Positions 7,645 to 17,392 of a stretch of 32,481 bases of DNA are shown one piece after another (position 1 is the first letter of the stretch; every line of letters begins with the position of its first letter). Both the position numbers and the translations under genes were made by a program. The notes below the pieces were generated by a model. That model was not told where the DNA came from. It did no database searches and saw nothing but the letters and a program-made list of their open reading frames with translations. The DNA lies in NCBI GenBank assembly GCA_025464005.1, contig JAODBO010000102.1, positions 1 to 32,481 on the forward strand, given 5' to 3'. The DNA is from Acidimicrobiaceae bacterium (GTDB lineage: Bacteria > Actinomycetota > Acidimicrobiia > Acidimicrobiales > Bog-793).

Positions 7645-8760
7645 ATGATCCGGGCCAGTGGGACCGGGGTCGGGTCGGGAACGTCGCGTCAAACATTCCG
7701 ACTGTTCTTCCTCGGAGCTGGGTTTTCGAAACCCGCTGGCCTGCCTCTGGCGAACGAGCTTCTCGAGCCGGTCCTACATGCCATCCGCCCCTACGCCAGT
7801 GGCGGCGGCACTACTCATCTCGACGATGCGCTCTGGGAGTACCAGCAGTACCTCGATGTCGCCCAACCGGACAAGCCGTTCGACGTCGAGGAGTTCGGCG
7901 CTTGGCTCGACTGGTCAAATACCCTCGCCCTCGATTCCACGGACTGTGACGCAGGTCTTGCCCTCGCCCAGCTCCGTTGGGGCATCGGTCGTGTTCTGCA
8001 CCGGGCAACGCCCGAAGAGATCCCTGAGGAGTACCTCGCGTTTGCGAGAGAGCTCGACGTCTCCGATGTCGTGATCACCCTCAATTACGACTGCCTTCTG
8101 GAGCGGGCACTTGACGCGGTGAGCCTTCCGTACCGCCGGTTTCCGATGCGCTACCAGAATGAGATTGGAGTCGTCGACCTGAGCCGAGGCGTCGAGCTGC
8201 AGCTGATGAAGCTGCATGGTTCGCTCGACTGGGCGCTGTTCCGAAGCGATGATCTGAATGCCCAGTACAGCTTTCGACCCCTCGCCGAGGGACCACGTCC
8301 GCTGGCTGATCCACTCGCCGGACTCGCAGTCATCCCAGCGGACCGTCTTGACGACTTCTACTCATCGGCCGGATCGTGGTGGAGATACCAACTCCTGCTC
8401 ATGCCGCCGTCGAGGGCGAAGCCGCTCGCTGGCTCACCTCTGGTTGAGCTGTGGGGCGGCTCGGGGTCGCACGGCATCTGGAGCGGTGGCCTCTGCGTGG
8501 TCGGATGCTCGCTCCCACAGGGTGATCCGTACATCAGGCAGCTCCTCTATTGGATCGCCCGGAGGTACGTGGAAACTGTTCGCGACGGCTCCGGACGCGG
8601 CCCGATGCGGAACGTGATCTTCATCGACAAGAGGGACAGCCCCGACGCGGTCGCGGCGTACAAAGAGAGCTACCGCTTCGTGGATCCGGGGCTCTCGGAA
8701 TTTTTGCTCCGCGGATTCGATGTGCACGCAGTGGCCCATATCGCCAAGCTGTCTCGATAG
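7645..8760 (+). CDS. SIR2-like domain protein, putative NAD-hydrolysing defence effector
   Basis: A 371-residue protein with the SIR2-fold motifs in order: LGAGFSKPAG (residues 23-32, nucleotide binding), TLNYDCLLE (145-153, with Asn147 and Asp149), MKLHGSLDW (188-196, with His191) and VVGCSLPQGD near 290. These are the marks of the SIR2-like family found in antiphage proteins that deplete NAD, rather than of lysine deacetylases: the four-cysteine zinc module of classic sirtuins is absent. No transmembrane or partner domain is seen. It follows the Fic gene after 186 bp, so it may have its own promoter. The ATG at 7645 lacks a clear ribosome binding site, so the start is uncertain by a few codons. 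Confidence 0.85.
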   Translation: MIRASGTGVGSGTSRQTFRLFFLGAGFSKPAGLPLANELLEPVLHAIRPYASGGGTTHLDDALWEYQQYLDVAQPDKPFDVEEFGAWLDWSNTLALDSTDCDAGLALAQLRWGIGRVLHRATPEEIPEEYLAFARELDVSDVVITLNYDCLLERALDAVSLPYRRFPMRYQNEIGVVDLSRGVELQLMKLHGSLDWALFRSDDLNAQYSFRPLAEGPRPLADPLAGLAVIPADRLDDFYSSAGSWWRYQLLLMPPSRAKPLAGSPLVELWGGSGSHGIWSGGLCVVGCSLPQGDPYIRQLLYWIARRYVETVRDGSGRGPMRNVIFIDKRDSPDAVAAYKESYRFVDPGLSEFLLRGFDVHAVAHIAKLSR

Positions 8761-9031
8761 CCAGGAGTGAAATCGACCCCTTCTGGCGTGCGCTTGCGCG
8801 AGGAAGCGGGTCAACTCCAACGCGCGGAGCTGCGCCCGAACCGGCGATCTGCTCGCCAAGTCGACGCCGACGTCTCGGTCGTGACGATGTCGATCAACGG
8901 ACAGCGTTCTGTCGGCTTCCCGAACGACCGCATTGACGATCGGTCGAGTCTGGATGCCAACGCGAGGACGAAGGACGAGGTGTGGCAGTGCAACCGGGTG
9001 GCTCGGGACTGCGGGGGTACTTCGCCGCAAG

Positions 9032-9065
9032 GCCGCCGCAGGCGGTGCCAGCCGCCTGCGGCGGC
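9032..9065. terminator. Perfect 14-bp stem hairpin, possible terminator
   Basis: GCCGCCGCAGGCGG (9032-9045) pairs perfectly with 9052-9065 around the 6-base loop TGCCAG. It lies 270 bp after the SIR2-like gene. There is no T tract on either side, so it is not a classic intrinsic terminator; many high-GC bacteria have such hairpins at transcript ends. It could also be a protein-binding site or a processing element. Confidence 0.45.
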
Positions 9066-9077
9066 GTAGCGGCTTGA

Positions 9078-9379
9078 GTAAGTGCTGGAGATGCTTTCGA
9101 TATTCATCGGAATGTCGGCCGCCGGCACGCCGTTGATGCCGTCGAGGCATGGCGCTTCTCGCTCGCTCGAGGTCTCCCGGAGATGATTGAGCCGATGCTG
9201 GGCATCCGCTCCGATTTTGCGCGGTCATCCGCGTCGGCCACCCAGTCCTCGGTGTGTCCGACGTCGCCAAGCTGGTCTGGCCGCTGGTATCCGGTGTTGC
9301 CCGTCAGGGACTGATTTCGGGCGCGTTGTCCAGATTCGCTGTCTTCGTGGACCCATTCCTAGATAGAGGGGTGGACTAG
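9078..9379 (+). pseudogene. Possible decayed coding fragment
   Basis: One frame (9078-9232) reads like protein (for example VEAWRFSLARGLPEM) but has no start before an internal ATG at 9183. A second frame continues with protein-like sequence (GVSDVAKLVWPLVSGVARQG) to a TAG at 9377-9379. A single indel near 9220 would join them. No family is recognised. This is a judgement from amino-acid character only. Confidence 0.25.
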
Positions 9380-9403
9380 CTGCCCCGGTCATGGGAGCGG
9401 GCG

Positions 9404-9791
9404 ATGACAGTGACGACAGCGGTGAGCGAACTCTCGAAGCGCGGGGATCGGTCATGAGGCGGCACGTACAGGATCCACCAAGCCCTTCCTCTCGGTCGCT
9501 GAGGCGGCGACTCTCCTTGGTGAGTCCCGTTCGACCCTTTACAGGGCGATCGAACGCGGCGATCCACCGTTCGCCGTCGTCACGATCAACGGTCGACTTC
9601 GGGTGCCACGCCGCGCAATCGAACGTCTTCTCGCCGGCGAGGACCCGAGTCGACCGGCCGATGCCTCCTACGACGCCTCTGTGGCGTCCTCGCCTTGTCC
9701 GGTCTGTGGCAGCTCGCCGTCCTTGCCACCGAGGAGGCGCCCGACGTACTCGGCGGCGCGGCGATCCTCCTCGTCGATGCCGTCGGTGTAG
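9404..9791 (+). pseudogene. Xis/MerR-like helix-turn-helix protein, frame disrupted
   Basis: The frame from 9426 to 9791 encodes a DNA-binding domain of the excisionase/helix-turn-helix type: FLSVAEAATLLGESRSTLYR, followed by GRLRVPRRAIERLLAGED. It has no ATG, GTG or TTG upstream of the domain. An ATG at 9404 opens a different frame (MTVTTAVSELSKRGDRS) that ends at a TGA at 9455-9457. Skipping one base at TCA-TGA joins it to the helix-turn-helix frame and gives a plausible N-terminus. Either a one-base insertion broke the gene or a +1 frameshift is used. Its 3' end runs antisense into the integrase gene. As a neighbour of the integrase it probably served as a recombination directionality factor. 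Confidence 0.5.
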
Positions 9792-10950
9792 TGCCGGGCC
9801 ATGTGCACGGTCGACCAGCCGAGGCGGGCTTGCTTCTGCGCCTCGGAGATCACCGGGTCCAGCACCGTGGCCTGGAAGTGGCGAAGCGAGTGGAGATGGA
9901 TGTCCTTTGCCACACGGCGAGCTCGCGGGCTCTTGAGAACATGTGGCTCATCGCGTCCGGGTGTGGGGGGACCGCGCCGGGGAGCTCGGTGGCGAAGACG
10001 AAGTGCTCCGGGGTGACGTCGAACCCGCCGAGCGATGCGAGCTTGTCGATCTCTGTTCGATGGGTGCGCAGTGCCTCGAGGGTTTCCTCGTCGAAGGCGA
10101 ACCGTCGGACGCTCGCATTCGTCTTCGGGGCCTTCACCGCGGCCCCGCCGTCTGCGGCAACGATCCCCTCGTCGATCGTCACCGCACCGCCCGTAAGGTC
10201 GAGGTCCGACCAGCGGATGGCGCACGCCTCGCCGCGGCGCATGCCGGTGGCGGCGACGAGGTGGAGATAGGTGTAGCTCCGGTGGTCGATCGTCCGCGCT
10301 GCTGTGAGCAGTGCGCGTACCTCCTCGACAGCAAGCGCACGCACCACGTCGCGCTGCTCGTGAATCGCCCAGTCGGGAAGCTCGGTGTCGGCGACAGGGT
10401 TGGCAAGCATGTTCCCGCTCCACTTACGTGCCAGACGGCACGCCCGGTGAAGCATCGCCCGGGTCTGGCGGACACTCGCCTCCGAGAGGCCCTTCGTTTT
10501 CAGCCCTCGGAGGTAGAGCTCGACGTCGTAGGGACCGAGCGAGGCGATCTTGCGCCAGCCGATTGAACCCTCGACGTGGGTCGACCAGATCGAGGCATAG
10601 CGCCGTGTCGTCGACGGCGAGAGGTCCTGCCAGCCGTTGTGCTTCCAGCCTGTAATGGCGTCGTTCACCGTCGTCGCCGGGCCCCGTCGCCGGGAGGTGT
10701 CGTCGGACACGACACTCGGCTCGACGTCCTGAGCGGTGACGAGCCGGGCGAGCTCACGCTCAGCAGCGCGCTGTGAGCCGCGAAAGAGCGTGCTCTTGTG
10801 GCGAACGCGTCCGGCCGCGTCACGACCGAGGAAGACCCGGAGCTCGAACGCGTCGGCTCCCTTGTCCGGGCGGGGGCGGATGCTGCCGGCGATAGCGCGG
10901 TCCTTCGGTCGCCTCGTCCCAACGAGTGTTGGGACCGCTGTTGGGACCAA
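9668..10950 (-). pseudogene. int: Tyrosine recombinase (integrase), frameshifted
   Basis: Phage-type integrase that would cut and join the tRNA attachment sites. The N-terminal SAM-like and core domains are read in one frame from 10950; it contains the first catalytic arginine in TGMRRGE. Near 9915 the frame breaks. The other frame, ending at 9668, carries HSLRHF (His and second Arg), LGWSTVHMARHYTD (Trp in place of the usual second His, and the Tyr nucleophile) and the C-terminal tail. One extra G near 9915 would restore ELAGVAKDIHLHSLRHF, the expected continuous sequence, so a one-base deletion is likely. A sequencing error is possible. The gene starts 43 bp from the tRNA 3' end, and its first codons lie within GTTGGGAC repeats. 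Without repair the protein would lack the catalytic C-terminus. Confidence 0.85.
10916..10948. promoter_or_regulatory. GTTGGGAC repeat cluster beside the attachment site
   Basis: A perfect inverted repeat GTCCCAAC-GAGT-GTTGGGAC (10916-10935) is followed by a further direct copy TGTTGGGACC (10939-10948). Related copies occur at 5789-5800 inside the left arm and at 5552-5569 just outside the left end. Their position at both arms suggests integrase arm-binding sites or an operator for the integrase gene, whose start codon overlaps them. This is inference from placement. Confidence 0.4.
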
Positions 10951-10984
10951 GATTACTGAGCCGGTGCTCCGTGACCTAAGTGGA

Positions 10985-11038
10985 CGTCTACCTGGTGGGG
11001 CCGGCAGGGATCGAACCTGCGACCCAGGGATTATGAGT
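10985..11038. repeat. Right attachment site within tRNA-CAU
   Basis: Identical over 54 bp to 5602-5655. It covers the tRNA 3' end, T arm and anticodon arm up to and including the anticodon, plus 8 bp beyond the CCA. The tRNA remains intact because the element carries a copy of the replaced part. Confidence 0.85.
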
Positions 11039-11068
11039 CCCCTGCTCTGACCACTGAGCTACGGCCCC
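10993..11068 (-). tRNA. tRNA with CAU anticodon (Met or lysidine-modified Ile)
   Basis: A complete cloverleaf of 76 nt with encoded CCA. The acceptor strands GGGGCCG and CGGCCCC pair perfectly, the D arm is GCTC/GAGC, the anticodon loop is CTCATAA (anticodon at 11033-11035) and the T arm carries GGTTCGATCC. It is not an initiator tRNA, because the first base pair of the acceptor is a normal G-C pair. CAU serves either elongator Met or Ile2 decoding AUA after lysidine modification; the sequence does not settle which. It is the integration target of the island. Confidence 0.95.
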
Positions 11069-11087
11069 TCGGGTGTCGATCCAGGAG

Positions 11088-11160
11088 CTCCGGGGGAGAG
11101 ACTCGAACTCTCAACCCTGCGGTTAACAGCCGCATGCTCTGCCAATTGAGCTACCCCGGA
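11088..11160 (-). tRNA. tRNA-Asn (GUU)
   Basis: A 73-nt cloverleaf with acceptor TCCGGGG/CCCCGGA, D arm GCTC/GAGC, anticodon stem TGCGG/CCGCA around loop CTGTTAA (anticodon at 11125-11127) and T stem GAGAG/CTCTC. CCA is not encoded. It lies 19 bp upstream of the CAU tRNA on the same strand, so the two are probably cotranscribed. Confidence 0.96.
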
Positions 11161-11255
11161 TCGAACCACCGCACGTTAGCAGTGCCCTGGAACCTCCGAA
11201 AGCGGGTCGGGTGACCTGGTCGTCACCGTTCCGCGGGCCGAAGCAGGGACACTTC

Positions 11256-11282
11256 CCCCGGCCGGGAGCACCCCGGCCGGGG
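11256..11282 (-). terminator. GC-rich hairpin downstream of satP
   Basis: A perfect 11-bp stem: CCCCGGCCGGG (11256-11266) pairs with 11272-11282 around a 5-base loop. It begins 15 bp beyond the satP stop, where a terminator is expected. No T tract follows. Confidence 0.55.
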
Positions 11283-11297
11283 ACTGTCAGACTGGGC

Positions 11298-11936
11298 TCA
11301 GTTGAGGGGCCAGACCGGAAGGACCACCTTCTTCCACGTGGCGTTCGTCACACCGGCGAAGGACGCGTACCAGGCGAAGAATGCGGTGACGAGGCCGGCG
11401 TAGCCGCCCGCCTTGGTGACGTTGGCGGTCTGGTCGAGTGCTCCCGCCGCGAGCAGCGCGAACGTGATCGTCAGCGTGAAGAACACCGCCACGACGGCGA
11501 GGTTGGTCTTCAGGGAGGCGATGAGCATGTAGGCGGTGAAGATGCCCCACATCAGCAGGAAGTAACCCGTCGCCTGGTAGGCGGTCGCAGCCGGAAGGCC
11601 GCCCGCGACGTACTTGATGTAGTAGAAGAACCCGAGCCAGAAGGCACCGAAGGACGTGAAGGCGAGAGCGCCGAAGGTGTTCTTGTTCCGGAACTCCCAC
11701 ATCCCGGCAAGCAGCTGAGCGGCTCCGCCGTAGAACAGCGCGAGCGGGAGCACGACTCCCGCGAGGGTGCCGCTGAGCACTCCTGCGTTGAACAAGCTGA
11801 GCATGAATGTCGTCATCGCGAAGCCGGCCAGCCCGAGCGGGGCGGGGTCGGCGATCGTCGACACCACCGTCGCCTCGACCAGCGTGGGCTTGGTGGGTAG
11901 TGGGGTCGGAGCCATGGTGGAAGCCGGTTCGCTCAT
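11298..11936 (-). CDS. satP: Acetate/succinate transporter, AceTr (SatP/GPR1-FUN34-YaaH) family
   Basis: A 212-residue inner-membrane protein with six hydrophobic segments. The family signature ADPAPLGLAGFAMTTFMLSLFNAG begins near residue 30 (matching the NPAPLGL motif of the family), and the segment LFYGGAAQLLAGMWEFRNKNTFGA is also characteristic. It would carry acetate, with protons, into the cell. An AAGGGGG ribosome binding site lies 10 bp before the ATG. It is 114 bp downstream of acs on the same strand, so acetate uptake and activation are probably coexpressed, and a hairpin follows it. Confidence 0.93.
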   Translation of the reverse strand: MSEPASTMAPTPLPTKPTLVEATVVSTIADPAPLGLAGFAMTTFMLSLFNAGVLSGTLAGVVLPLALFYGGAAQLLAGMWEFRNKNTFGALAFTSFGAFWLGFFYYIKYVAGGLPAATAYQATGYFLLMWGIFTAYMLIASLKTNLAVVAVFFTLTITFALLAAGALDQTANVTKAGGYAGLVTAFFAWYASFAGVTNATWKKVVLPVWPLN

Positions 11937-12050
11937 TGCGTGATTCCCCCTTGTTGGTCTGCCAACTGCCGATCGGCCCCATCGCGTTCGGTGATGGCCT
12001 CCCGGTAACGTCGTGAGTGCGCTGACCTCCTTCCGGGTTCCCCTGCGGTA

Positions 12051-14033
<1,983 letters not shown>

Positions 14034-14213
14034 CGCAGATCCCCTCTCGCCTCGGTCACCGGCCCGACGCGCGATCCTCGCTGCAACGCCGCACCGGTGC
14101 GGCCTCGTGCCGTTCTAGGTGGCCTTACCCGCACTTCTCGTCCCGTACCAGAACACCGCAGAAGCACTCGAGCCCCCGGGAAGTTCATGCGCCGTTAACC
14201 ATTCACGAACCTA

Positions 14214-14242
14214 GTTATAGGGGCACCCAGTCCTCGGCACAA
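14214..14242 (-). promoter_or_regulatory. Probable sigma-A promoter for acs-satP
   Basis: On the minus strand TTGTGC (14237-14242) and TATAAC (14214-14219) are 17 bp apart, a good match to the housekeeping consensus. Transcription would start near 14207 and give a leader of about 170 nt before the acs ATG. No riboswitch fold was recognised in the leader. Confidence 0.6.
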
Positions 14243-14320
14243 GAGTTGCCGATAGCGGTCCGCCGGCGAGCCATAGGAGCCGAACAGCTCGGTCGCGGCC
14301 CGCAATGGCCCGCCGTCTCG

Positions 14321-15355
14321 TCAGTCGGCCTCGAGGTAGTCGCGCAGCGGCCGTGACAAGGTCGGCTGACGCAGCTTGGCGAGGGTCTTCGTTTCGATCT
14401 GCCGGACACGCTCGCGCGTCACCCCGAAGATCCGTCCGACCTCTTCGAGGGTGCGGATCCTCCCGTCGTCGAGGCCGAACCGAAGGCGTACGACTTCCTG
14501 CTCCCGCTCGGACAGCTCGCAGAGGGCACGCTGCACCGCCTCGTTGAGCAGCACGCGCGTCGCTGCGTCGACGGGCACCTCCGCGCCCTGATCCTCGATC
14601 AGGTCGGAAAGGCTGAAGTCCTCCTCGTCGCCGATCGGCTGCTCGAGCGAGATCGTGTCCTGGCTGATGCGCTGGATCTCGCGAACGCGCTCGACGGGGA
14701 ACTGGATCCGCACGGCCACCTCCTCGACCGACGGCTCGCGCCCGAGCTCCTGGGAGAGCTGGCGCTGGACGCGCACGACCTTGTTGATGGTCTCGACCAT
14801 ATGGACCGGAATGCGGATCGTGCGGGCCTGGTCGGCGACGGCGCGAGTGATCGCCTGACGGATCCACCACGTCGCATAGGTGGAGAACTTGAAGCCCTTG
14901 CGGTAGTCGAACTTCTCGACAGCCCGCATCAGTCCGAGGTTGCCCTCCTGGATGAGGTCGAGAAAGGCCATCCCGCGATTGCGGTACCGCTTCGCGATCG
15001 ATACGACGAGTCGAAGGTTGGCCTCGGTCAGCAGATCCTTGGCCTCTTGGCCCTCCGCGACGAGGCGTTCTGCTCGGCGCCGATCCTCGGCGGTCGAGCT
15101 GGCGCCCTCGCCCTCGCCCTCGCTCTTCCAGCCCTCCAGCTGGGCGCTGGCCTCGTGGCCGAGCTCGATCCGTTTCGCGCAGAGCACCTCTAGGTCCGCC
15201 GAGAGCAGAGAGACTCGACCGATCTCCCGAAGGTAGGCGCGGACGGTGTCCCCGGTCGGTGACCCGCCCCCGCTCGCTATGGTCCCGCTCCGTAGGGCAC
15301 GAAGCGCCAGGGTGTCGGCGTCACCTTCGTCGATCGGGTCCATGCGCTGGATCAT
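14321..15355 (-). CDS. rpoD: Primary-type RNA polymerase sigma factor (RpoD/SigA)
   Basis: A 344-residue sigma-70 protein. Region 1.2 begins near [13 protein letters not shown]. Region 2 contains [20 protein letters not shown] and [14 protein letters not shown], the -10 recognition helix. Region 3 follows, and region 4 has the -35 helix-turn-helix [20 protein letters not shown]. Only a short N-terminus precedes region 1.2, so a full region 1.1 is missing, as in many actinobacterial group 1 or 2 factors. The ATG at 15355 overlaps the dnaG stop (ATGA); an upstream start at 15385 is possible but would overlap more. Whether it is the essential factor or a close group 2 paralogue is not proved here, but the dnaG neighbourhood favours the essential one. 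Confidence 0.93.
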   Translation of the reverse strand: MIQRMDPIDEGDADTLALRALRSGTIASGGGSPTGDTVRAYLREIGRVSLLSADLEVLCAKRIELGHEASAQLEGWKSEGEGEGASSTAEDRRRAERLVAEGQEAKDLLTEANLRLVVSIAKRYRNRGMAFLDLIQEGNLGLMRAVEKFDYRKGFKFSTYATWWIRQAITRAVADQARTIRIPVHMVETINKVVRVQRQLSQELGREPSVEEVAVRIQFPVERVREIQRISQDTISLEQPIGDEEDFSLSDLIEDQGAEVPVDAATRVLLNEAVQRALCELSEREQEVVRLRFGLDDGRIRTLEEVGRIFGVTRERVRQIETKTLAKLRQPTLSRPLRDYLEAD

Positions 15356-17346
15356 TCGCGGTTCCCCTCTCGCTGCGCCATCCACGCTACCAATCGCCTC
15401 GCCGCGCCGATCGCCGGGGACGCGGTGCCCGGGATCTCCGACGGGTCCCGCAGGAGCTCGAGCTCCTCTTTCACGGCAGCGACGGTGCGGAGGCGCTCCG
15501 CCGCTCCCGCCGCCTCGCCTCGCCGCGCCTCGCCGTTCATCGCTACGAGCGCGGATTCGACGGCGCCGCGCACGAGGGCGACGAAGGTCCCCTCCGGATC
15601 CGCGTCGGGCTGCAGATCGGTGACGGCGAGACGTCGAAGCAAGTCAGCGACCTCGGGTGGAGCGCTGTCGATCGCCTCGTGGAGATGAGAGGCGCCGGCA
15701 AGTGCCTGGAAGGCCTGGCGCTGGACGGGGTCGACGAAGATCACCTCGTCGAACAGCTCCGCGACCTCGGCGGGGCGATGGATTGCCAACGCGATCGCTT
15801 CGAGGCCGGCGCGCGGCGAGCGGGCCGGGGAGCTCGAGCGCGGACGACCCGGGGACGTGCCGGCTCCGGGCCGTCGCGCCGGTGCGCCGGACCCGTGCGA
15901 GGGCGGCGCGTCGTCGACCCACTGCTCCTCCGGCTCGTCGTAGGCCGGCCACTCGCCGCCGGCCGGCGCCTGTGGGGTCGCCTCGCTGCGCGTGCCGGCT
16001 CGACTCCCCGAGCGCGGAGCCGGCGCCGATGCCTGCTCGAGGAAGAGGCGGCGCCGCTCGTCGAGCAGCGACCGTAGCTTCGCGGGGTCGTGGTGTGTTC
16101 GATCGGCGATCTCGACGAGGTAGTGGTCGCGCACGAGGTCGTCGGGATGCTCCGCGACGGCGCCGAGCGCCGCCTGGGCAGCGCGCGAGCGCCCCTCGGG
16201 CGAGCCGAGATCTACCGCGGCGATCGCTCGATCCACCTGGAAGCCGAGGAACGGGCGCGCCCCTCGAACGGCATCCGCGAGAGCCGCCGGGTCCGTGCTC
16301 GCGAGCTCCGCGGGGTCACTGCCGGCAGGCAAGCTCGCCACTGCCAGCTCGACATCGTGTCTCCGCTCCCATTCGTAGAGGCGAGCCGCGGCGTTCTGGC
16401 CGGCGCTGTCGGCGTCGAACGCGAGCACGATGCGCTTCGCGAAGTTGGCCAGCAGGCGGAAGTGGTCCTCGGTGAGCGACGTGCCGCACGTCGCGACCGC
16501 GCGCGGCACGCCGGCGCGGAAGAAACCGACCACATCGGTGTAGCCCTCGCAGACGACCGCCTCGTTGACTCGAGCCATGTCGGTCTTGCCCCAATTGAGG
16601 CCGTAAAGGGTGCGCCTCTTCTGGTAGATGGGCGACTCAGCCGAGTTGCGGTACTTCGGCCCCGGGTCCCGCTCACTGCGGCGCAGCTCGGGGGGGAGCA
16701 CGCGACCGCCGAGCGCGATCGGCCTGCCGCCGGGATCGAAGATCGGGAAGATGACCCGCTCGCGGAAGGCGTCCCGGGGTCTTCCCTGCCCGTCGAAGGC
16801 CAGCCCCGCCTCGACGAGGAGCTTCGACGGGAGCTTCAGCTTCCGGACGAGCTCGTCGTAGCCTGTCGGGGCGAATCCGAGCCGAAACTGGCGGACGACG
16901 TCGCCGTCGTAGCCCCGGGCTCGTAGGTATTGGCGAGCCAAGCCGGCATCGCGGCCGTTGAGCAGGCGCTCGTGGTAGAAGTCCACCGCTGCGGCGACCG
17001 CGTCGTAGAGCTGCTTGCGGCGCCCCCGCTCGATTCCGGCACGAGCGTCCTCCTCGTTGCGCACCGTGACGCCCGCTCGCGCCGCGAGGCGTTCCACGGC
17101 CTCGACGAAGTCGCATCCCTCGATGGCCCGGACGAACGTGATGGCGTCGCCCGAGGCCTGGCAGCCGAAGCAGTAGTAGAGGCCCTCCTCGGCGTTGACA
17201 CTGAACGAGCCCGACTTCTCGCTGTGGAAGGGGCACAGGCCGACGAAGCGGCGCCCGACGCGCTTCAGGGCCGTGTGCTCACCTACCAGTGCGACCATGT
17301 CGGTAGCGGCCCGTACCTGAGCGACGTCCTCGTCGGGAATGGCCAT
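15352..17346 (-). CDS. dnaG: DNA primase
   Basis: A 664-residue primase that makes RNA primers at the replication fork. The zinc-binding domain has Cys38, His41, Cys59 and Cys62 (CPFH and CFGC). The catalytic TOPRIM domain shows [14 protein letters not shown] and [15 protein letters not shown] low-complexity linker rich in Pro, Ala and Arg separates the core from the C-terminal helicase-interaction domain. It overlaps rpoD by 4 bp, the classical macromolecular-synthesis arrangement, and lies 46 bp after glyS. No clear ribosome binding site precedes the ATG. Confidence 0.96.
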   Translation of the reverse strand: MAIPDEDVAQVRAATDMVALVGEHTALKRVGRRFVGLCPFHSEKSGSFSVNAEEGLYYCFGCQASGDAITFVRAIEGCDFVEAVERLAARAGVTVRNEEDARAGIERGRRKQLYDAVAAAVDFYHERLLNGRDAGLARQYLRARGYDGDVVRQFRLGFAPTGYDELVRKLKLPSKLLVEAGLAFDGQGRPRDAFRERVIFPIFDPGGRPIALGGRVLPPELRRSERDPGPKYRNSAESPIYQKRRTLYGLNWGKTDMARVNEAVVCEGYTDVVGFFRAGVPRAVATCGTSLTEDHFRLLANFAKRIVLAFDADSAGQNAAARLYEWERRHDVELAVASLPAGSDPAELASTDPAALADAVRGARPFLGFQVDRAIAAVDLGSPEGRSRAAQAALGAVAEHPDDLVRDHYLVEIADRTHHDPAKLRSLLDERRRLFLEQASAPAPRSGSRAGTRSEATPQAPAGGEWPAYDEPEEQWVDDAPPSHGSGAPARRPGAGTSPGRPRSSSPARSPRAGLEAIALAIHRPAEVAELFDEVIFVDPVQRQAFQALAGASHLHEAIDSAPPEVADLLRRLAVTDLQPDADPEGTFVALVRGAVESALVAMNGEARRGEAAGAAERLRTVAAVKEELELLRDPSEIPGTASPAIGAARRLVAWMAQREGNRE

Positions 17347-17392
17347 GGACTCGGACGGTACCTGATCGCGTGCTCGGCCGGCCTCGTGCGCC

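Larger units (their letters stand above)
8761..9403. other. Island middle: decayed sequence and hairpin
   Basis: About 640 bp without an intact gene. It holds a perfect 14-bp hairpin and, downstream of it, protein-like stretches split between frames, described separately. No repeat arrays or RNA genes were recognised. Confidence 0.5.
5602..11038. mobile_element. tRNA-integrated genomic island, 5.38 kb
   Basis: Direct 54-bp repeats at both ends, one inside an intact tRNA, enclose a Fic gene, a SIR2-like gene, an Xis-like HTH frame and a tyrosine integrase that starts 43 bp from the tRNA 3' end. Composition is visibly less GC-rich than in the core genes to the right. The repeat offset gives a unit of 5,383 bp. 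The integrase is frameshifted and the HTH frame has no start, so the island is probably no longer able to move by itself. Confidence 0.85.

Noticed and set aside
11211..11900. Plus-strand open frame across the acetate transporter
   Set aside because: The opposite strand carries the full AceTr signature and ribosome binding site; the plus-strand product is a charged repetitive sequence.
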